64,000 nucleotides of DNA from Mesorhizobium sp. 113-3-3 (GTDB taxonomy: Bacteria; Pseudomonadota; Alphaproteobacteria; Rhizobiales; Rhizobiaceae), in contig NZ_AP023243.1 in NCBI RefSeq assembly GCF_016756495.1, forward strand, positions 1,116,001 to 1,180,000, in the 5' to 3' direction. The first letter of the stretch is position 1. Each line of letters opens with the position of its first letter. Positions 36,120-44,330 of the stretch are shown here, piece by piece. Position numbers and translations under genes: made by a program. Under the pieces are notes generated by a model. The model searched no databases. It saw only the letters and a program-made list of their open reading frames with translations, and was not told the DNA's origin.

Positions 36120-36202
36120 GGCAGTAGGGCAGTAGGGCAGTAGGGCAGTAGGACTGTCTCTCGGCGCCCGACTTCCCCTATTGCCGTACTGCCCTACTGC
36201 CT
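36117..36202. repeat. Tandem 8-bp repeat with downstream complementary block
   Basis: Four perfect copies of GCAGTAGG occupy 36121-36152, right at the stop of the L,D-transpeptidase gene. The block at 36185-36202 (TACTGCCCTACTGCCTC) is the inverse complement of two units, so the transcript can fold into a long stem. Copy number could vary by slippage. Confidence 0.75.
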
Positions 36203-36209
36203 CACTCCC

Positions 36210-36461
36210 CTATTTCCGCCCCGGCTTCTGCCAACCCGTGCCCAGGAGCCCGATTTCGCGAAGCTCCCGGTCCATCGCCTTGGCGATGTCGCGGCGTTCG
36301 CCGCCGATATCGCGCAGTCCATGGTCGGAGAGGTCGTCGACCGATTCCAAGGGAAGCCTGGCGGCGACGTTGGCCTGGCGCAGCCAGTCGATCGTGGCGC
36401 GCAGCCACTGCGGGAGAGATGATTTCAGGGCGGTGTGGGACTTCAGAGCGATCTCGATCAT
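36210..36461 (-). CDS. DUF1127-like small protein
   Basis: An 83-residue protein with a C-terminal arrangement LSDHGLRDIGGERRDIAKAMDRE (about 44-66) that matches the DUF1127 motif (LSDxxLxDIGLxR). The N-terminal half holds ATIDWLRQANVAARLP. DUF1127 proteins in Rhizobiales are small, Arg-rich and in some cases RNA-related; this one is longer than the 45-residue type. It is divergent from the LysR gene at 36591, 129 bp apart, so it may be that regulator's target. Confidence 0.72.
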   Translation of the reverse strand: MIEIALKSHTALKSSLPQWLRATIDWLRQANVAARLPLESVDDLSDHGLRDIGGERRDIAKAMDRELREIGLLGTGWQKPGRK

Positions 36462-36590
36462 GGCTTTATCCGGTTTCTCCGGATGTCAAATCCGGTTTGA
36501 AGGTATCTCGATGCCGGGATCATGCCGGATTGAAAAACAAACGGGAAACGAGTAGTTCTTTTCAGATCATCAAGTTTTGTTGGAGATCAG

Positions 36591-37523
36591 ATGGCCCGCC
36601 TCCTGCCCGGGACGCGCGCGCTGAGGACCTTCGAGGCGGCGGCGCGTCACCTCAATTTCACCCGCGCCGCCGACGAGCTTGGGCTGACGCCGGCCGCGGT
36701 CAGCCACCAGGTCAAGGAAATCGAGGATCAGCTCGACCTGGTGCTGTTCACGCGCACCAGCCGCACCATGAGGCTGACGGAAGCGGGAAACGTGCTTCAT
36801 GAAGCGTCGATCGACGCGCTCGACCTGCTCAACCGGGCGGTATCCCGCGCCCGCAAGATGACGCGCGGCACGGCGCTCTTGAAAGTGACGCTCGACGCCC
36901 AGTTCGCGACGAAATGGCTGATGCGCCGCATCGACGATTTCCGCCATCAGCGGCCAGGCATCGAACTGCGCTTCGACATCACCTACGATGTCAGGGACTT
37001 CGAGCGTGACGACGTCGATATCGGCATCCGGTTCGGCACCGGCAAATATCCGGGGCTTGCCGCGCACCGGTTGTTCGACAACATCATCATCCCGGTGTGC
37101 AGCCCGGCCCTGCTCGCTTCAGGCCCGCCGCTCAATGAACCGCGCGACCTCTTCCGGCACACGCTCGCGCATATCGAATGGTCGCGGCAAGGCGTCACCT
37201 GGCCGAACTGGAGCATGTGGATGCAGGCGGCCGGCGTCGACGATTTCGACGACAGCCGCACCCTCGTCTTCGGCTCCTCGACCGATGCCACCCAGGCGGC
37301 CCTCGACGGAAATGCCGTGGCGCTGGCCGACTTCGCCATGGTCGCCAACGATTTGTCGCAGGGGCGCCTCGTGCGCCCCTTCGAGCTCGGCATCAAGGTC
37401 GCGCCGGAATTCGCCTATTTCCTGGTCTATCCTCAAACCGTGAAGGACGATGCCCGCATCGCGGCGTTTCGTGAATGGCTTCTCGAGGAGGCGGCAAAGA
37501 CGCACGGCACGGAGAAGGCATAG
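36591..37523 (+). CDS. LysR-family transcriptional regulator (GcvA type)
   Basis: A 310-residue regulator. The winged helix (residues 5-63) reads LRTFEAAARHLNFTRAADELGLTPAAVSHQVKEIEDQL. The effector domain (about 90-295) has GcvA-type landmarks TLDAQFATKWLMRRIDDF, DDVDIGIRFGTG and LDGNAVALADFAMV. The regulated genes are probably the divergent DUF1127-like gene and/or itself. The true effector is unknown; similarity to GcvA does not imply glycine cleavage control. Confidence 0.87.
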   Translation: MARLLPGTRALRTFEAAARHLNFTRAADELGLTPAAVSHQVKEIEDQLDLVLFTRTSRTMRLTEAGNVLHEASIDALDLLNRAVSRARKMTRGTALLKVTLDAQFATKWLMRRIDDFRHQRPGIELRFDITYDVRDFERDDVDIGIRFGTGKYPGLAAHRLFDNIIIPVCSPALLASGPPLNEPRDLFRHTLAHIEWSRQGVTWPNWSMWMQAAGVDDFDDSRTLVFGSSTDATQAALDGNAVALADFAMVANDLSQGRLVRPFELGIKVAPEFAYFLVYPQTVKDDARIAAFREWLLEEAAKTHGTEKA

Positions 37524-37547
37524 GCGGCCGCCAGGCCTGTCTTTCGG

Positions 37548-38291
37548 TCACGACCGGGCGTTATGGCCGAAGATCATGCGCGTGTATTTCTTCCACGTCC
37601 ATTTCACGCTCTTGTAGAGACGCGGGTATCTTTTCGCCGAAATGGACGTCTCGAACGCCCCGTTTTCGCTGCCCTGTTCGACAATCGGCCGTTCGAACCA
37701 CAGCATTTCAATGCCGAGCTTCTCATCCATCTGTTCGACCTGGTGATCGATCGAGGTGTAGATCTTGTTCTGCTCGATCCAGGCGCAACGGGCTTCAGCG
37801 ACGGGGCGGGTGATGAGGTAGGAATCCGTGCATCTGGCATGCAGCGCCGGGTAGAGCCATTGGCCCTTCCGCAGTTTCCAACTCGGCGTGTAGTAGTTGC
37901 TGCCGTTGCCGAGATAGATGACAGCCTTGCGCGCAGGGCTGCCGAGTTCGGAAAGCCCCTGCCGGAACTTGGCGACGAAGTCGCGGGCGAGGAAGACGTC
38001 GTCCTCGAAGACCAGGCAATAGGGCAGGTCGGTTTCGAGGAAATCGCGCCAGATGCCGACATGTTTCAACGCCAGCGAAACGGCCGCCGGGTGGGTAAAG
38101 GCGGGCGCGACCAGCTCGTCGCGGATCTGCGGGGTGATGTCCGGCCGGTCCCAGTCCGTGTAAAAATAGACCGGCACGCCGCGCCGCTCGAATTCCCGCA
38201 CGATGTGGCGGCGCCGGTCGTCATAGCCCTGTTTGACGTGGCAGATTCGGGTGAACACCTGGTCGCGTGGAAATCCGGACTCGTCGGCCAT
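37548..38291 (-). CDS. Glycosyltransferase family 25 (LPS-type)
   Basis: A 247-residue glycosyltransferase. The central LPYCLVFEDDVFLARDF (about 89-105) holds the DxD-like metal site of GT25. AVSLALKHVGIWRDFLE before it and YLGNGSNYY after it fit the family; SIDHQVEQM is the conserved late acid motif. GT25 enzymes add galactose or related sugars to lipooligosaccharide or capsule. No other polysaccharide gene is nearby. Confidence 0.82.
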   Translation of the reverse strand: MADESGFPRDQVFTRICHVKQGYDDRRRHIVREFERRGVPVYFYTDWDRPDITPQIRDELVAPAFTHPAAVSLALKHVGIWRDFLETDLPYCLVFEDDVFLARDFVAKFRQGLSELGSPARKAVIYLGNGSNYYTPSWKLRKGQWLYPALHARCTDSYLITRPVAEARCAWIEQNKIYTSIDHQVEQMDEKLGIEMLWFERPIVEQGSENGAFETSISAKRYPRLYKSVKWTWKKYTRMIFGHNARS

Positions 38292-38306
38292 CGTCAGCGC
38301 GGCGCC

Positions 38307-38723
38307 TCAGCTAGCTGCGGCGCCGAACCAACCGATCACCGCGCCGATGATCAGCAAGACACCCAGCCAGTGGCCGCCGTCGATGAGGGTCAGGTCCCAG
38401 CCGAAATTCTCGTAGCGATGGTTGACCGACAGCGTCGTGGCGACAAAACCCAGCCAGAGGACGAAACCGAAGACAAGCCCGGCAACCAATGTCGGTTCAC
38501 CGCCGGTCATCGCGGTGACGATCAGCGCCATGACGAGCGCCATGACCAGTTCGGCGATGAAGCTGATGACGAAAGGCAGCGGCGATTTCTTCATCGTCGC
38601 CGCATCGAGCTTGGCGGCTTTCAGCCACGGCTTGCTCAACGCCATGTACCAGGCGGCGCCGAACAGGCAGGCCAAGACGGCGGCGGCGATGACTGCCAGC
38701 CAGTTCACTGCTGAAAAATCCAT
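38307..38723 (-). CDS. DUF1761 family membrane protein
   Basis: A 138-residue protein with four helices (about 5-25, 53-73, 78-98, 118-136). The opening NWLAVIAAAVLACLFGAAWYMALSKPWLKAA and the ending LIDGGHWLGVLLIIGAVIGWFG are typical of DUF1761. Function unknown. Single gene, 15 nt downstream of nothing related; the intergenic palindrome at 38772 lies behind its start. Confidence 0.82.
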   Translation of the reverse strand: MDFSAVNWLAVIAAAVLACLFGAAWYMALSKPWLKAAKLDAATMKKSPLPFVISFIAELVMALVMALIVTAMTGGEPTLVAGLVFGFVLWLGFVATTLSVNHRYENFGWDLTLIDGGHWLGVLLIIGAVIGWFGAAAS

Positions 38724-38771
38724 GAGCTTCCCCCTCCAGATGCAGGTCGCGTGACATCTTTTTGTTTTGCC

Positions 38772-38815
38772 GCAATTCCGGTGGGAAAACCGCTAAGCAC
38801 TTTTCCTGGAATTGC
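38772..38815. repeat. Rhizobial-type intergenic palindrome (GCAATTCC family)
   Basis: GCAATTCC (38772-38779) and GGAATTGC (38808-38815) are perfect inverse arms with an inner GGAAAACCG / CACTTTTCC pair. It is a second family of short palindromes, distinct in its arms from those at 429 and 25705. Confidence 0.6.
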
Positions 38816-38851
38816 TCCATGAACTTTGTATCAGGCGCTTCGGCGATGGCG

Positions 38852-39508
38852 TCAAGCAAAGCGCCAGACGGTGGTGCGCTTGACCAGGGAATCCTCCAGC
38901 GCCCGCGTGACTTCGACTTCATAGACCGCAAGCGGCTCCAGCCCTGTTTTCGGCATATACGATCGGCCGGGATCGCCGACGAAGATCTCGGCGCCACGCG
39001 CCTTGAGCGTCGCGAACCACGGCATCAGGCGGTCGGCGAAGGATTTGTCGTAGAAAACATCGCCGGCCAGAATCACGTCCCAGCCCGCATCGGTGCCGAT
39101 GCAGTCGGTGCCGAGGAAGTCGATCCCGACGCCGTTGGCCTCGCCGTTGAGGCGGATCGCCGTGGCGCAGAACGGGTCGATGTCGGCGGCGATCACTTCG
39201 GCGGCGCCCGCCCTGACGGCGGCGATGGCGACAAGGCCGGAACCCGAGGCGAAGTCGAGCACGCGCTTGCCCCGCACCGTGCCGGGATTGTCCAGGACAT
39301 AGCGGGCGAGGCCCTGTCCGCCGGCCCAGGCAAAGGCCCAGAAGGGCGGCGGCAGGCCGATCTCGACCAGCTCGTCCTCGGTCCGCTGCCACAGATCGTG
39401 CGCTTCATCGGCCAGATGCAGCAGAATCTCAGGCACATGCGGCGGCGCCATCAGCGCCGTATTGTCGAGGATGAATTGCTTCGCGCTATGCGGGGTCAGC
39501 GCCGTCAC
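38852..39508 (-). CDS. Protein/lysine-type methyltransferase (PrmA/METTL20-like)
   Basis: A 218-residue class I methyltransferase. PPFWAFAWAGGQGLARYVLDNP precedes motif I VLDFASGSGLVAIAAVRAGA (about 83-102), then AADIDPFCATAIRLN and the active-site-like LAGDVFYDKSFADRLMPW, as in the ETF-beta lysine methyltransferase (METTL20) group. The start is GTG at 39508, overlapping the EVE gene stop by 4 nt; a longer frame to 39685 lies entirely within the EVE gene. Protein substrate unproven. Confidence 0.82.
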   Translation of the reverse strand: MTALTPHSAKQFILDNTALMAPPHVPEILLHLADEAHDLWQRTEDELVEIGLPPPFWAFAWAGGQGLARYVLDNPGTVRGKRVLDFASGSGLVAIAAVRAGAAEVIAADIDPFCATAIRLNGEANGVGIDFLGTDCIGTDAGWDVILAGDVFYDKSFADRLMPWFATLKARGAEIFVGDPGRSYMPKTGLEPLAVYEVEVTRALEDSLVKRTTVWRFA

Positions 39509-39930
39509 GGCGCGGGCGTCAGGCCGCCCATGCGGCAGACTTCCTTCCATTCGGCCGGAGTGACCGGCTGCACGGAAAGCCGGCCAAGCCGCACCAATGC
39601 CATTTCGGCAAGCTTCGGATTGGCTTTCACCTGTTCCAGCGTCGGCGGGTTCGGCACATCGCGAACCGCGCGGATGTCCACGCATTCCCAGCGCGGATCG
39701 TCCGACGTGGTGTCGGGGTGGGCCAGCGCGCAGACTTCGGCGATGCCGACGATGTTGAGCCCCTCATTGGAATGGTAGAAGAAGCCGAGATCGCCGATCT
39801 GCATGGCCTTCATGTTGTTGCGGGCGGCGTAGTTGCGCACGCCGTCCCACTGCGTGCCGGCCTTGCCCTTGGCCTTCAACGCCTCGAAGGAGAAAACCGA
39901 GGGTTCGGATTTGAACAGCCAGTAGTTCAT
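39505..39930 (-). CDS. EVE domain protein
   Basis: A 141-residue single EVE domain (PUA-like). It opens MNYWLFKSEPSVFSFEAL and has QWDGVRNYAARNNMKAMQIGDLGFFYHS, with aromatic residues that line the pocket for modified bases. EVE proteins bind modified DNA or RNA bases and are thought to sense them. Here it overlaps the methyltransferase gene and precedes YCII, gpsA and tsaD on the same strand, a common Rhizobiales order; TsaD makes a tRNA modification. Confidence 0.9.
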   Translation of the reverse strand: MNYWLFKSEPSVFSFEALKAKGKAGTQWDGVRNYAARNNMKAMQIGDLGFFYHSNEGLNIVGIAEVCALAHPDTTSDDPRWECVDIRAVRDVPNPPTLEQVKANPKLAEMALVRLGRLSVQPVTPAEWKEVCRMGGLTPAP

Positions 39931-39968
39931 GTTTTCTCCTCCGTGCGATCCAGGTGCGGCAACCGGAA

Positions 39969-40265
39969 TTAACTAGCCGCCGGCTTGTTGAACGTCCAGT
40001 TCCACTGGCGGATTTCGACGCTTTCGAACAGGCCGGCCTCGGCATAGGGGTCAGCGGCGGACAAGGCCTGCGCAGCGGCCAGATCGGGCGCCTCGACGAC
40101 CACGAGGCTGCCATTGGGCTTGCCATCGGCATCGAGGAATGGACCGGCGAAGGCCAGCTTCTTCTGCGCATTCAGCCCTTCGAGGAAGGCGAGATGCTCG
40201 GGCCGCGTGTCGAGGCGCACCTGCAAGCTTCCGGGTTTATCCTTGCAAACAAAAGCAAACAGCAT
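39969..40265 (-). CDS. YciI-like protein
   Basis: A 98-residue YciI-family protein. MLFAFVCKDKPGSLQVRLDTRPEHLAFL, the AGPFLD turn and the closing ADPYAEAGLFESVEIRQWNW fit the family, with the conserved His (about 24) and Asp (DPY) that form a possible active site. Function unknown. Between the EVE gene and gpsA on one strand. Confidence 0.87.
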   Translation of the reverse strand: MLFAFVCKDKPGSLQVRLDTRPEHLAFLEGLNAQKKLAFAGPFLDADGKPNGSLVVVEAPDLAAAQALSAADPYAEAGLFESVEIRQWNWTFNKPAAS

Positions 40266-40302
40266 GGGTCTCTCTCCTGGTTGTTGGGATTGAAGTTGGG
40301 GA

Positions 40303-41334
40303 TCAATCGTTGATTTCGGTCTTCAGCGGCCGGGTCATCAGGGCCGTCACCGCCTGGCGAATGGTGATGGCGCCGTCCAGTATGGCTGCGACAGCGGTAA
40401 TGATCGGCGCGTCGATGCCGCGCTCGGCGGCAATACGGGCGGCGATCGCCGCCGTCGGCACGCCCTCGGCCAGCGGCAGCCCGGCAAGCGCCTTGCCTTG
40501 TCCAAGCGCCAGCCCGTAGGCGAAATTGCGCGATTGCGTGGATGAGCAGGTCAGCAGCAGGTCGCCAAGGCCGGAAAGCCCCATCAGGGTCTCCGGCCTG
40601 GCGCCGAAGGCCGCGCCGATGCGGCGCAGTTCGACGAAGCCGCGCGTTACCATTGCGGCCTGGGCGCTGGCGCCGAGCCCGGCGCCGGTGACCGCACCTG
40701 CGGCAATGGCAAAGACATTCTTCAAGGCGCCGCCGATCTCGACGCCGATCAGGTCGTCGCTGGAATAGCAGCGCAGGTTTTCAGCGGAAAAACGGGCGGC
40801 AAGGTCAGCTGCTAGCGCCTCATCATGGGCGGCGACCACCACCGCTGTCGGCAGGCCGCGGGCGACGTCGGTGGCGAAGCTCGGGCCGGACAGCGCGGCG
40901 ACCGGATTTCGCGGCAGGATTTCCTCGACAATTGCCGACAGCAGGGCGCCTGTGTCGCGCTCGATGCCCTTGGCGCAGAGAACGAGCGGGATGCCGTCGG
41001 GCATATGATCCTTCGCTGCCGCCAGTGTCGCACGTAGCGATTGCGCCGGCGTCACCGCCAGCACGCAATCGGCCCCGGAGAGCGCCGTCGCGATGTCCGA
41101 TGTCGCCTCGATGCCGGGCGCGATGGCGATGCCGGGCAGGTAGCGCGGGTTCTGGCCACGGCCGATCGCCGCCACGGTTTCCGGGTCGCGCGCGAACAGG
41201 CGCACCTTATGGCCGGCGCGCAGCATGGCCAGCGCCAGCGCCGTGCCCCAGGCGCCGCCGCCGAGCACGGCAACTCGCCAGCTGCCGTTGCCGGGATCGC
41301 CGACGTCTTGGCCGCGCATCGCTTCACCAGTCAT
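40303..41334 (-). CDS. gpsA: Glycerol-3-phosphate dehydrogenase [NAD(P)+]
   Basis: A 343-residue enzyme making sn-glycerol-3-phosphate from dihydroxyacetone phosphate for phospholipid synthesis. The NAD fold is [36 protein letters not shown], catalytic Lys in [12 protein letters not shown] and [12 protein letters not shown] are canonical. The ATG at 41334 overlaps the tsaD stop by 4 nt; the first 16 residues are a non-conserved extension and an ATG five codons later is also possible. Confidence 0.95.
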   Translation of the reverse strand: MTGEAMRGQDVGDPGNGSWRVAVLGGGAWGTALALAMLRAGHKVRLFARDPETVAAIGRGQNPRYLPGIAIAPGIEATSDIATALSGADCVLAVTPAQSLRATLAAAKDHMPDGIPLVLCAKGIERDTGALLSAIVEEILPRNPVAALSGPSFATDVARGLPTAVVVAAHDEALAADLAARFSAENLRCYSSDDLIGVEIGGALKNVFAIAAGAVTGAGLGASAQAAMVTRGFVELRRIGAAFGARPETLMGLSGLGDLLLTCSSTQSRNFAYGLALGQGKALAGLPLAEGVPTAAIAARIAAERGIDAPIITAVAAILDGAITIRQAVTALMTRPLKTEIND

Positions 41335-42419
41335 GCCTTGGCTCCGCGCCGGCCCGAACCAACCATCGGCGCCGAGATGCTGTCGAGCGGCCAGCGCGAG
41401 CGCGGCACGAAGTCGAAGCCGTTCTCCTGCGCCATGCCTTCGCGCAGCCGTTCGATGCCGGCCCAGGCGATCATCGCGGCATTGTCGGTGCAAAGTTTCA
41501 GCGGCGGTGCGACGAAGGTGAAGCCGGCGTCGGTGCAGAGCCGTTCCAGCGTTGCCTTGATGGTGCGGTTGGCGGCGACGCCGCCGGCAACCACCAGAGC
41601 CGGGTTCTTCGTGCCCGGAAATGTCTGGCTGAACCGAGCCAAAGCGCGCGAAACGCGGTCGGCCAGCGCATCGGCGACCGCCGCCTGGAAGGAGGCGCAG
41701 ATGTCGGCGACGTCCTGGTCGCTCAAGGGTTCGATCGCCGTCGCCGCCTGGCGCACGGCGGTCTTCAGGCCGGAGAAGGAGAAATCGGGTTGCGCCGAAC
41801 CCTTCATCGGACGCGGGAAGGCGAAGCGCTTGGCGTCGCCCGTCTGCGCCGCCTTCTCGACATTCGGCCCGCCGGGATAGGGCAGGCCGAGCATCTTGGC
41901 GGTCTTGTCGAAGGCTTCGCCGAGCGCGTCGTCGATGGTGGTGGCCCAGCGCTGATAGTCGCCGACGCCGCGCACGGCCAGGATTTGCGTGTGGCCGCCG
42001 GAGACCAGCAGCAGCAGATAGGGGAATTCAAGCCCGTCGGTCAGCCGCGCCGTCAAGGCATGGCCTTCGAGGTGATTGACGGCGATCAGCGGCTTGCCTG
42101 CGGCGGCGGCGATCGCCTTGGCCGTCATCAGCCCGACGATCAGGCCGCCGACCAGGCCGGGGCCGGCCGTGGCGGCGATCGCATCGATATCGGCAAGGGC
42201 CGTACCCGAATCGGCAAGGGCGGCCTCGACGATACCGTCCAGCGCCTCGACATGGGCGCGCGCGGCGATCTCGGGCACGACACCGCCGAAGGCGGCATGT
42301 TCCTCGATCTGGGACAGCACGATGTTGGACAGGATTTTCGGCGCGGCATCGCCCTCCAGCGCCACGACGCTGGCGGCGGTTTCGTCGCAACTCGTCTCAA
42401 TGCCCAGAACGCGGATCAA
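41331..42419 (-). CDS. tsaD: tRNA N6-adenosine threonylcarbamoyltransferase TsaD
   Basis: A 362-residue Kae1-type ATPase that installs t6A37 in ANN-reading tRNAs. [13 protein letters not shown] (5-17), metal-binding His pair in [20 protein letters not shown] and the C-terminal [12 protein letters not shown] are all present. The start codon read here is TTG (42419), aligning with the usual [12 protein letters not shown] opening; no ATG is nearby. Divergent from hemC. Confidence 0.95.
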   Translation of the reverse strand: MIRVLGIETSCDETAASVVALEGDAAPKILSNIVLSQIEEHAAFGGVVPEIAARAHVEALDGIVEAALADSGTALADIDAIAATAGPGLVGGLIVGLMTAKAIAAAAGKPLIAVNHLEGHALTARLTDGLEFPYLLLLVSGGHTQILAVRGVGDYQRWATTIDDALGEAFDKTAKMLGLPYPGGPNVEKAAQTGDAKRFAFPRPMKGSAQPDFSFSGLKTAVRQAATAIEPLSDQDVADICASFQAAVADALADRVSRALARFSQTFPGTKNPALVVAGGVAANRTIKATLERLCTDAGFTFVAPPLKLCTDNAAMIAWAGIERLREGMAQENGFDFVPRSRWPLDSISAPMVGSGRRGAKA

Positions 42420-42574
42420 TTCGTCGCTGTCTCCAGAGATTGTGTAGCCAGGCGTTCCCCTTTAGGAGAGTGCCCGGAGAAGGCCTCGGTTATTTTAGCC
42501 GCATTTCTGCGACGCCAAGTGGCTCCACTTGGCTGCAAAATGCTCCGGCCGGGGGTTATCACGGACCGCGCGTC

Positions 42575-43501
42575 ATGCAAACAACCTTGAAAATCGGAAC
42601 ACGCGGCAGCCCGCTGGCACTGGCCCAGGCGCATGAAACTCAGGCGCGGCTGATGGCCGCGCACGGCCTGCCGGCGGAAGCGTTCGAAGTCGTCGTCATC
42701 TCGACCAGCGGCGACCGCATCCAGGACCGGCCGCTGTCGGAAGCCGGCGGCAAGGGCCTGTTCACAAAGGAGATCGAAGAGGCTTTGCTGGCGGGCAAGA
42801 TCGACATTGCCGTGCATTCGTCGAAGGACATGCCGACGCGATTGCCCGATGGCCTGGAACTCTCCGCCTTCCTGCCGCGCGAGGACCCGCGCGACGCCTT
42901 TGTCGGCAAGGCGGCGAAGACCATCGCAGAGCTGCCGCGCGGAGCCAAGGTCGGTTCGTCGTCGCTCAGGCGGCAAGCACTGATCCGCCGCATGCGGCCG
43001 GATCTCGACGTGGTGATGTTCCGCGGCAATGTGCAGACGCGGCTGCGCAAGCTCGACGAAGGGGTCGCGGCCGGCACCATCCTCGCCTTTGCCGGGCTGA
43101 AGCGGCTTGGCCTGGAGCATGTCGCCACCGATCTGATGCCGCTCGACATTTTTCCGCCGGCACCTGGCCAGGGGGCGATCGGCATCGAGACGCGCATCGG
43201 CGACCCTGACGTCGAAAAGATGCTGGTCGCCATCCACGATGTGCCGACCGGACAGGCGCTCGCCTGCGAACGCGCCTTCCTGGCGGCGCTCGACGGTTCC
43301 TGCCGCACGCCGATCGCCGGCTATGCGGCGATCGAGACCGGAAAGCTTTCTTTCGCCGGGCTGATCATCTCACCCGACGGTACGCAGTCGCACACGATCG
43401 AACTGCAGGGATCCGCAGCTGATGCCGCAGGCATCGGCGAGGAGGCCGCACGGTCGGTGCGGGCCAAGGCCAGTGAAAAGTTCTTCGACGGCTGGCTCTG
43501 A
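42575..43501 (+). CDS. hemC: Porphobilinogen deaminase (hydroxymethylbilane synthase)
   Basis: A 308-residue haem-pathway enzyme. Cys243 ([11 protein letters not shown]) anchors the dipyrromethane cofactor. The N-terminus [39 protein letters not shown] and [12 protein letters not shown] are canonical. The ATG at 42575 begins the conserved N-terminus. It opens the hemC-hemD-mic60-hemY row. 155 bp separate it from tsaD and must carry both promoters. Confidence 0.96.
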   Translation: MQTTLKIGTRGSPLALAQAHETQARLMAAHGLPAEAFEVVVISTSGDRIQDRPLSEAGGKGLFTKEIEEALLAGKIDIAVHSSKDMPTRLPDGLELSAFLPREDPRDAFVGKAAKTIAELPRGAKVGSSSLRRQALIRRMRPDLDVVMFRGNVQTRLRKLDEGVAAGTILAFAGLKRLGLEHVATDLMPLDIFPPAPGQGAIGIETRIGDPDVEKMLVAIHDVPTGQALACERAFLAALDGSCRTPIAGYAAIETGKLSFAGLIISPDGTQSHTIELQGSAADAAGIGEEAARSVRAKASEKFFDGWL

Positions 43502-43503
43502 AC

Positions 43504-44220
43504 ATGCTTCGCGTCCTGGTGACCAGACCGGAGCCGGGCGCCTCGCGCACGGCGCGGCGGCTTCAGCATATAGGGTTCCAGCCGATTCTCCTGCCGTTGA
43601 CCGAAACGGCGGCCTTGCCGGCCGATACGGGGTTCGTCACCGGCGATGCCATCGCGGTTGCCGTCACCAGCGCCAATGCCGTGCGCCATGCCTCGAAAGA
43701 GGTGATCGCGGCGCTGGCTGACCTGCCTTGCCATGCCGTGGGCGCCAGGACCGCCGAGGCAGCGCGCAAGATGGGGTTCTCTTGCGTCATTGAAGGCTCC
43801 GGCGATGCCGAGGCGCTGGCCGAAAGCATCGCGGCATCGCATCCCGGCAAGGCAATCGCCTATCTCTGCGGACGCGTGCGGTTTCCGGTGTTCGAACAGA
43901 GGTTGAAGGAGGCGGGAGTCCAGGTCCGCGCCGTGGAGACCTACGACACGCTGCCGGTGCGGCATTCCGACGAGACCGTCCTCGCGCTGCTGTCCGGCCA
44001 GCCAGTCGATGCTGTACTGCTCTATTCGGCCAAGGCGGCCGCCGCGATGCAGGGCTTGACCAAACGGCCTGCACTGCAAGGAGCCTTTGAAAAGACTATG
44101 TTTTTCGCACTTTCCGCGCGCATCGCCGCTGCTTTCGACGGCGGCGCCGGCACAGCAATCCGCATTGCCGCACAGCCCGACGAGGAGGCGTTGCTGGCGC
44201 TTTTGCCGGTGCTGCCCTGA
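43504..44220 (+). CDS. hemD: Uroporphyrinogen-III synthase
   Basis: A 238-residue enzyme that closes and inverts ring D of hydroxymethylbilane. The sequence is poorly conserved in the family, but VLVTRPEPGASRTARRLQHIGFQPILLPLTE, AVTSANAVRHA, GVQVRAVETYDTLPV and VLLYSAKAAAAM are recognisable. It follows hemC by 2 nt. Confidence 0.9.
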   Translation: MLRVLVTRPEPGASRTARRLQHIGFQPILLPLTETAALPADTGFVTGDAIAVAVTSANAVRHASKEVIAALADLPCHAVGARTAEAARKMGFSCVIEGSGDAEALAESIAASHPGKAIAYLCGRVRFPVFEQRLKEAGVQVRAVETYDTLPVRHSDETVLALLSGQPVDAVLLYSAKAAAAMQGLTKRPALQGAFEKTMFFALSARIAAAFDGGAGTAIRIAAQPDEEALLALLPVLP

Positions 44221-44330
44221 GCCGCGTCATCACACCGCCCCTTTTCACCGCTTGGTGATGTGCTAGACCCTTTCTGAACCATCACGCGCCCCCAGGCGTT
44301 GAGACGAAGCGAATTTTGCGGAGCCCAGGC

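Noticed and set aside
36121..36152. Tandem repeats considered as a CRISPR-like array
   Set aside because: The units are 8 bp and contiguous without spacers, so they are a minisatellite and not a CRISPR array.
39509..39685. Longer N-terminus for the methyltransferase at 38852
   Set aside because: The extension lies wholly inside the EVE gene, while a GTG overlapping the EVE stop gives a standard coupled start.
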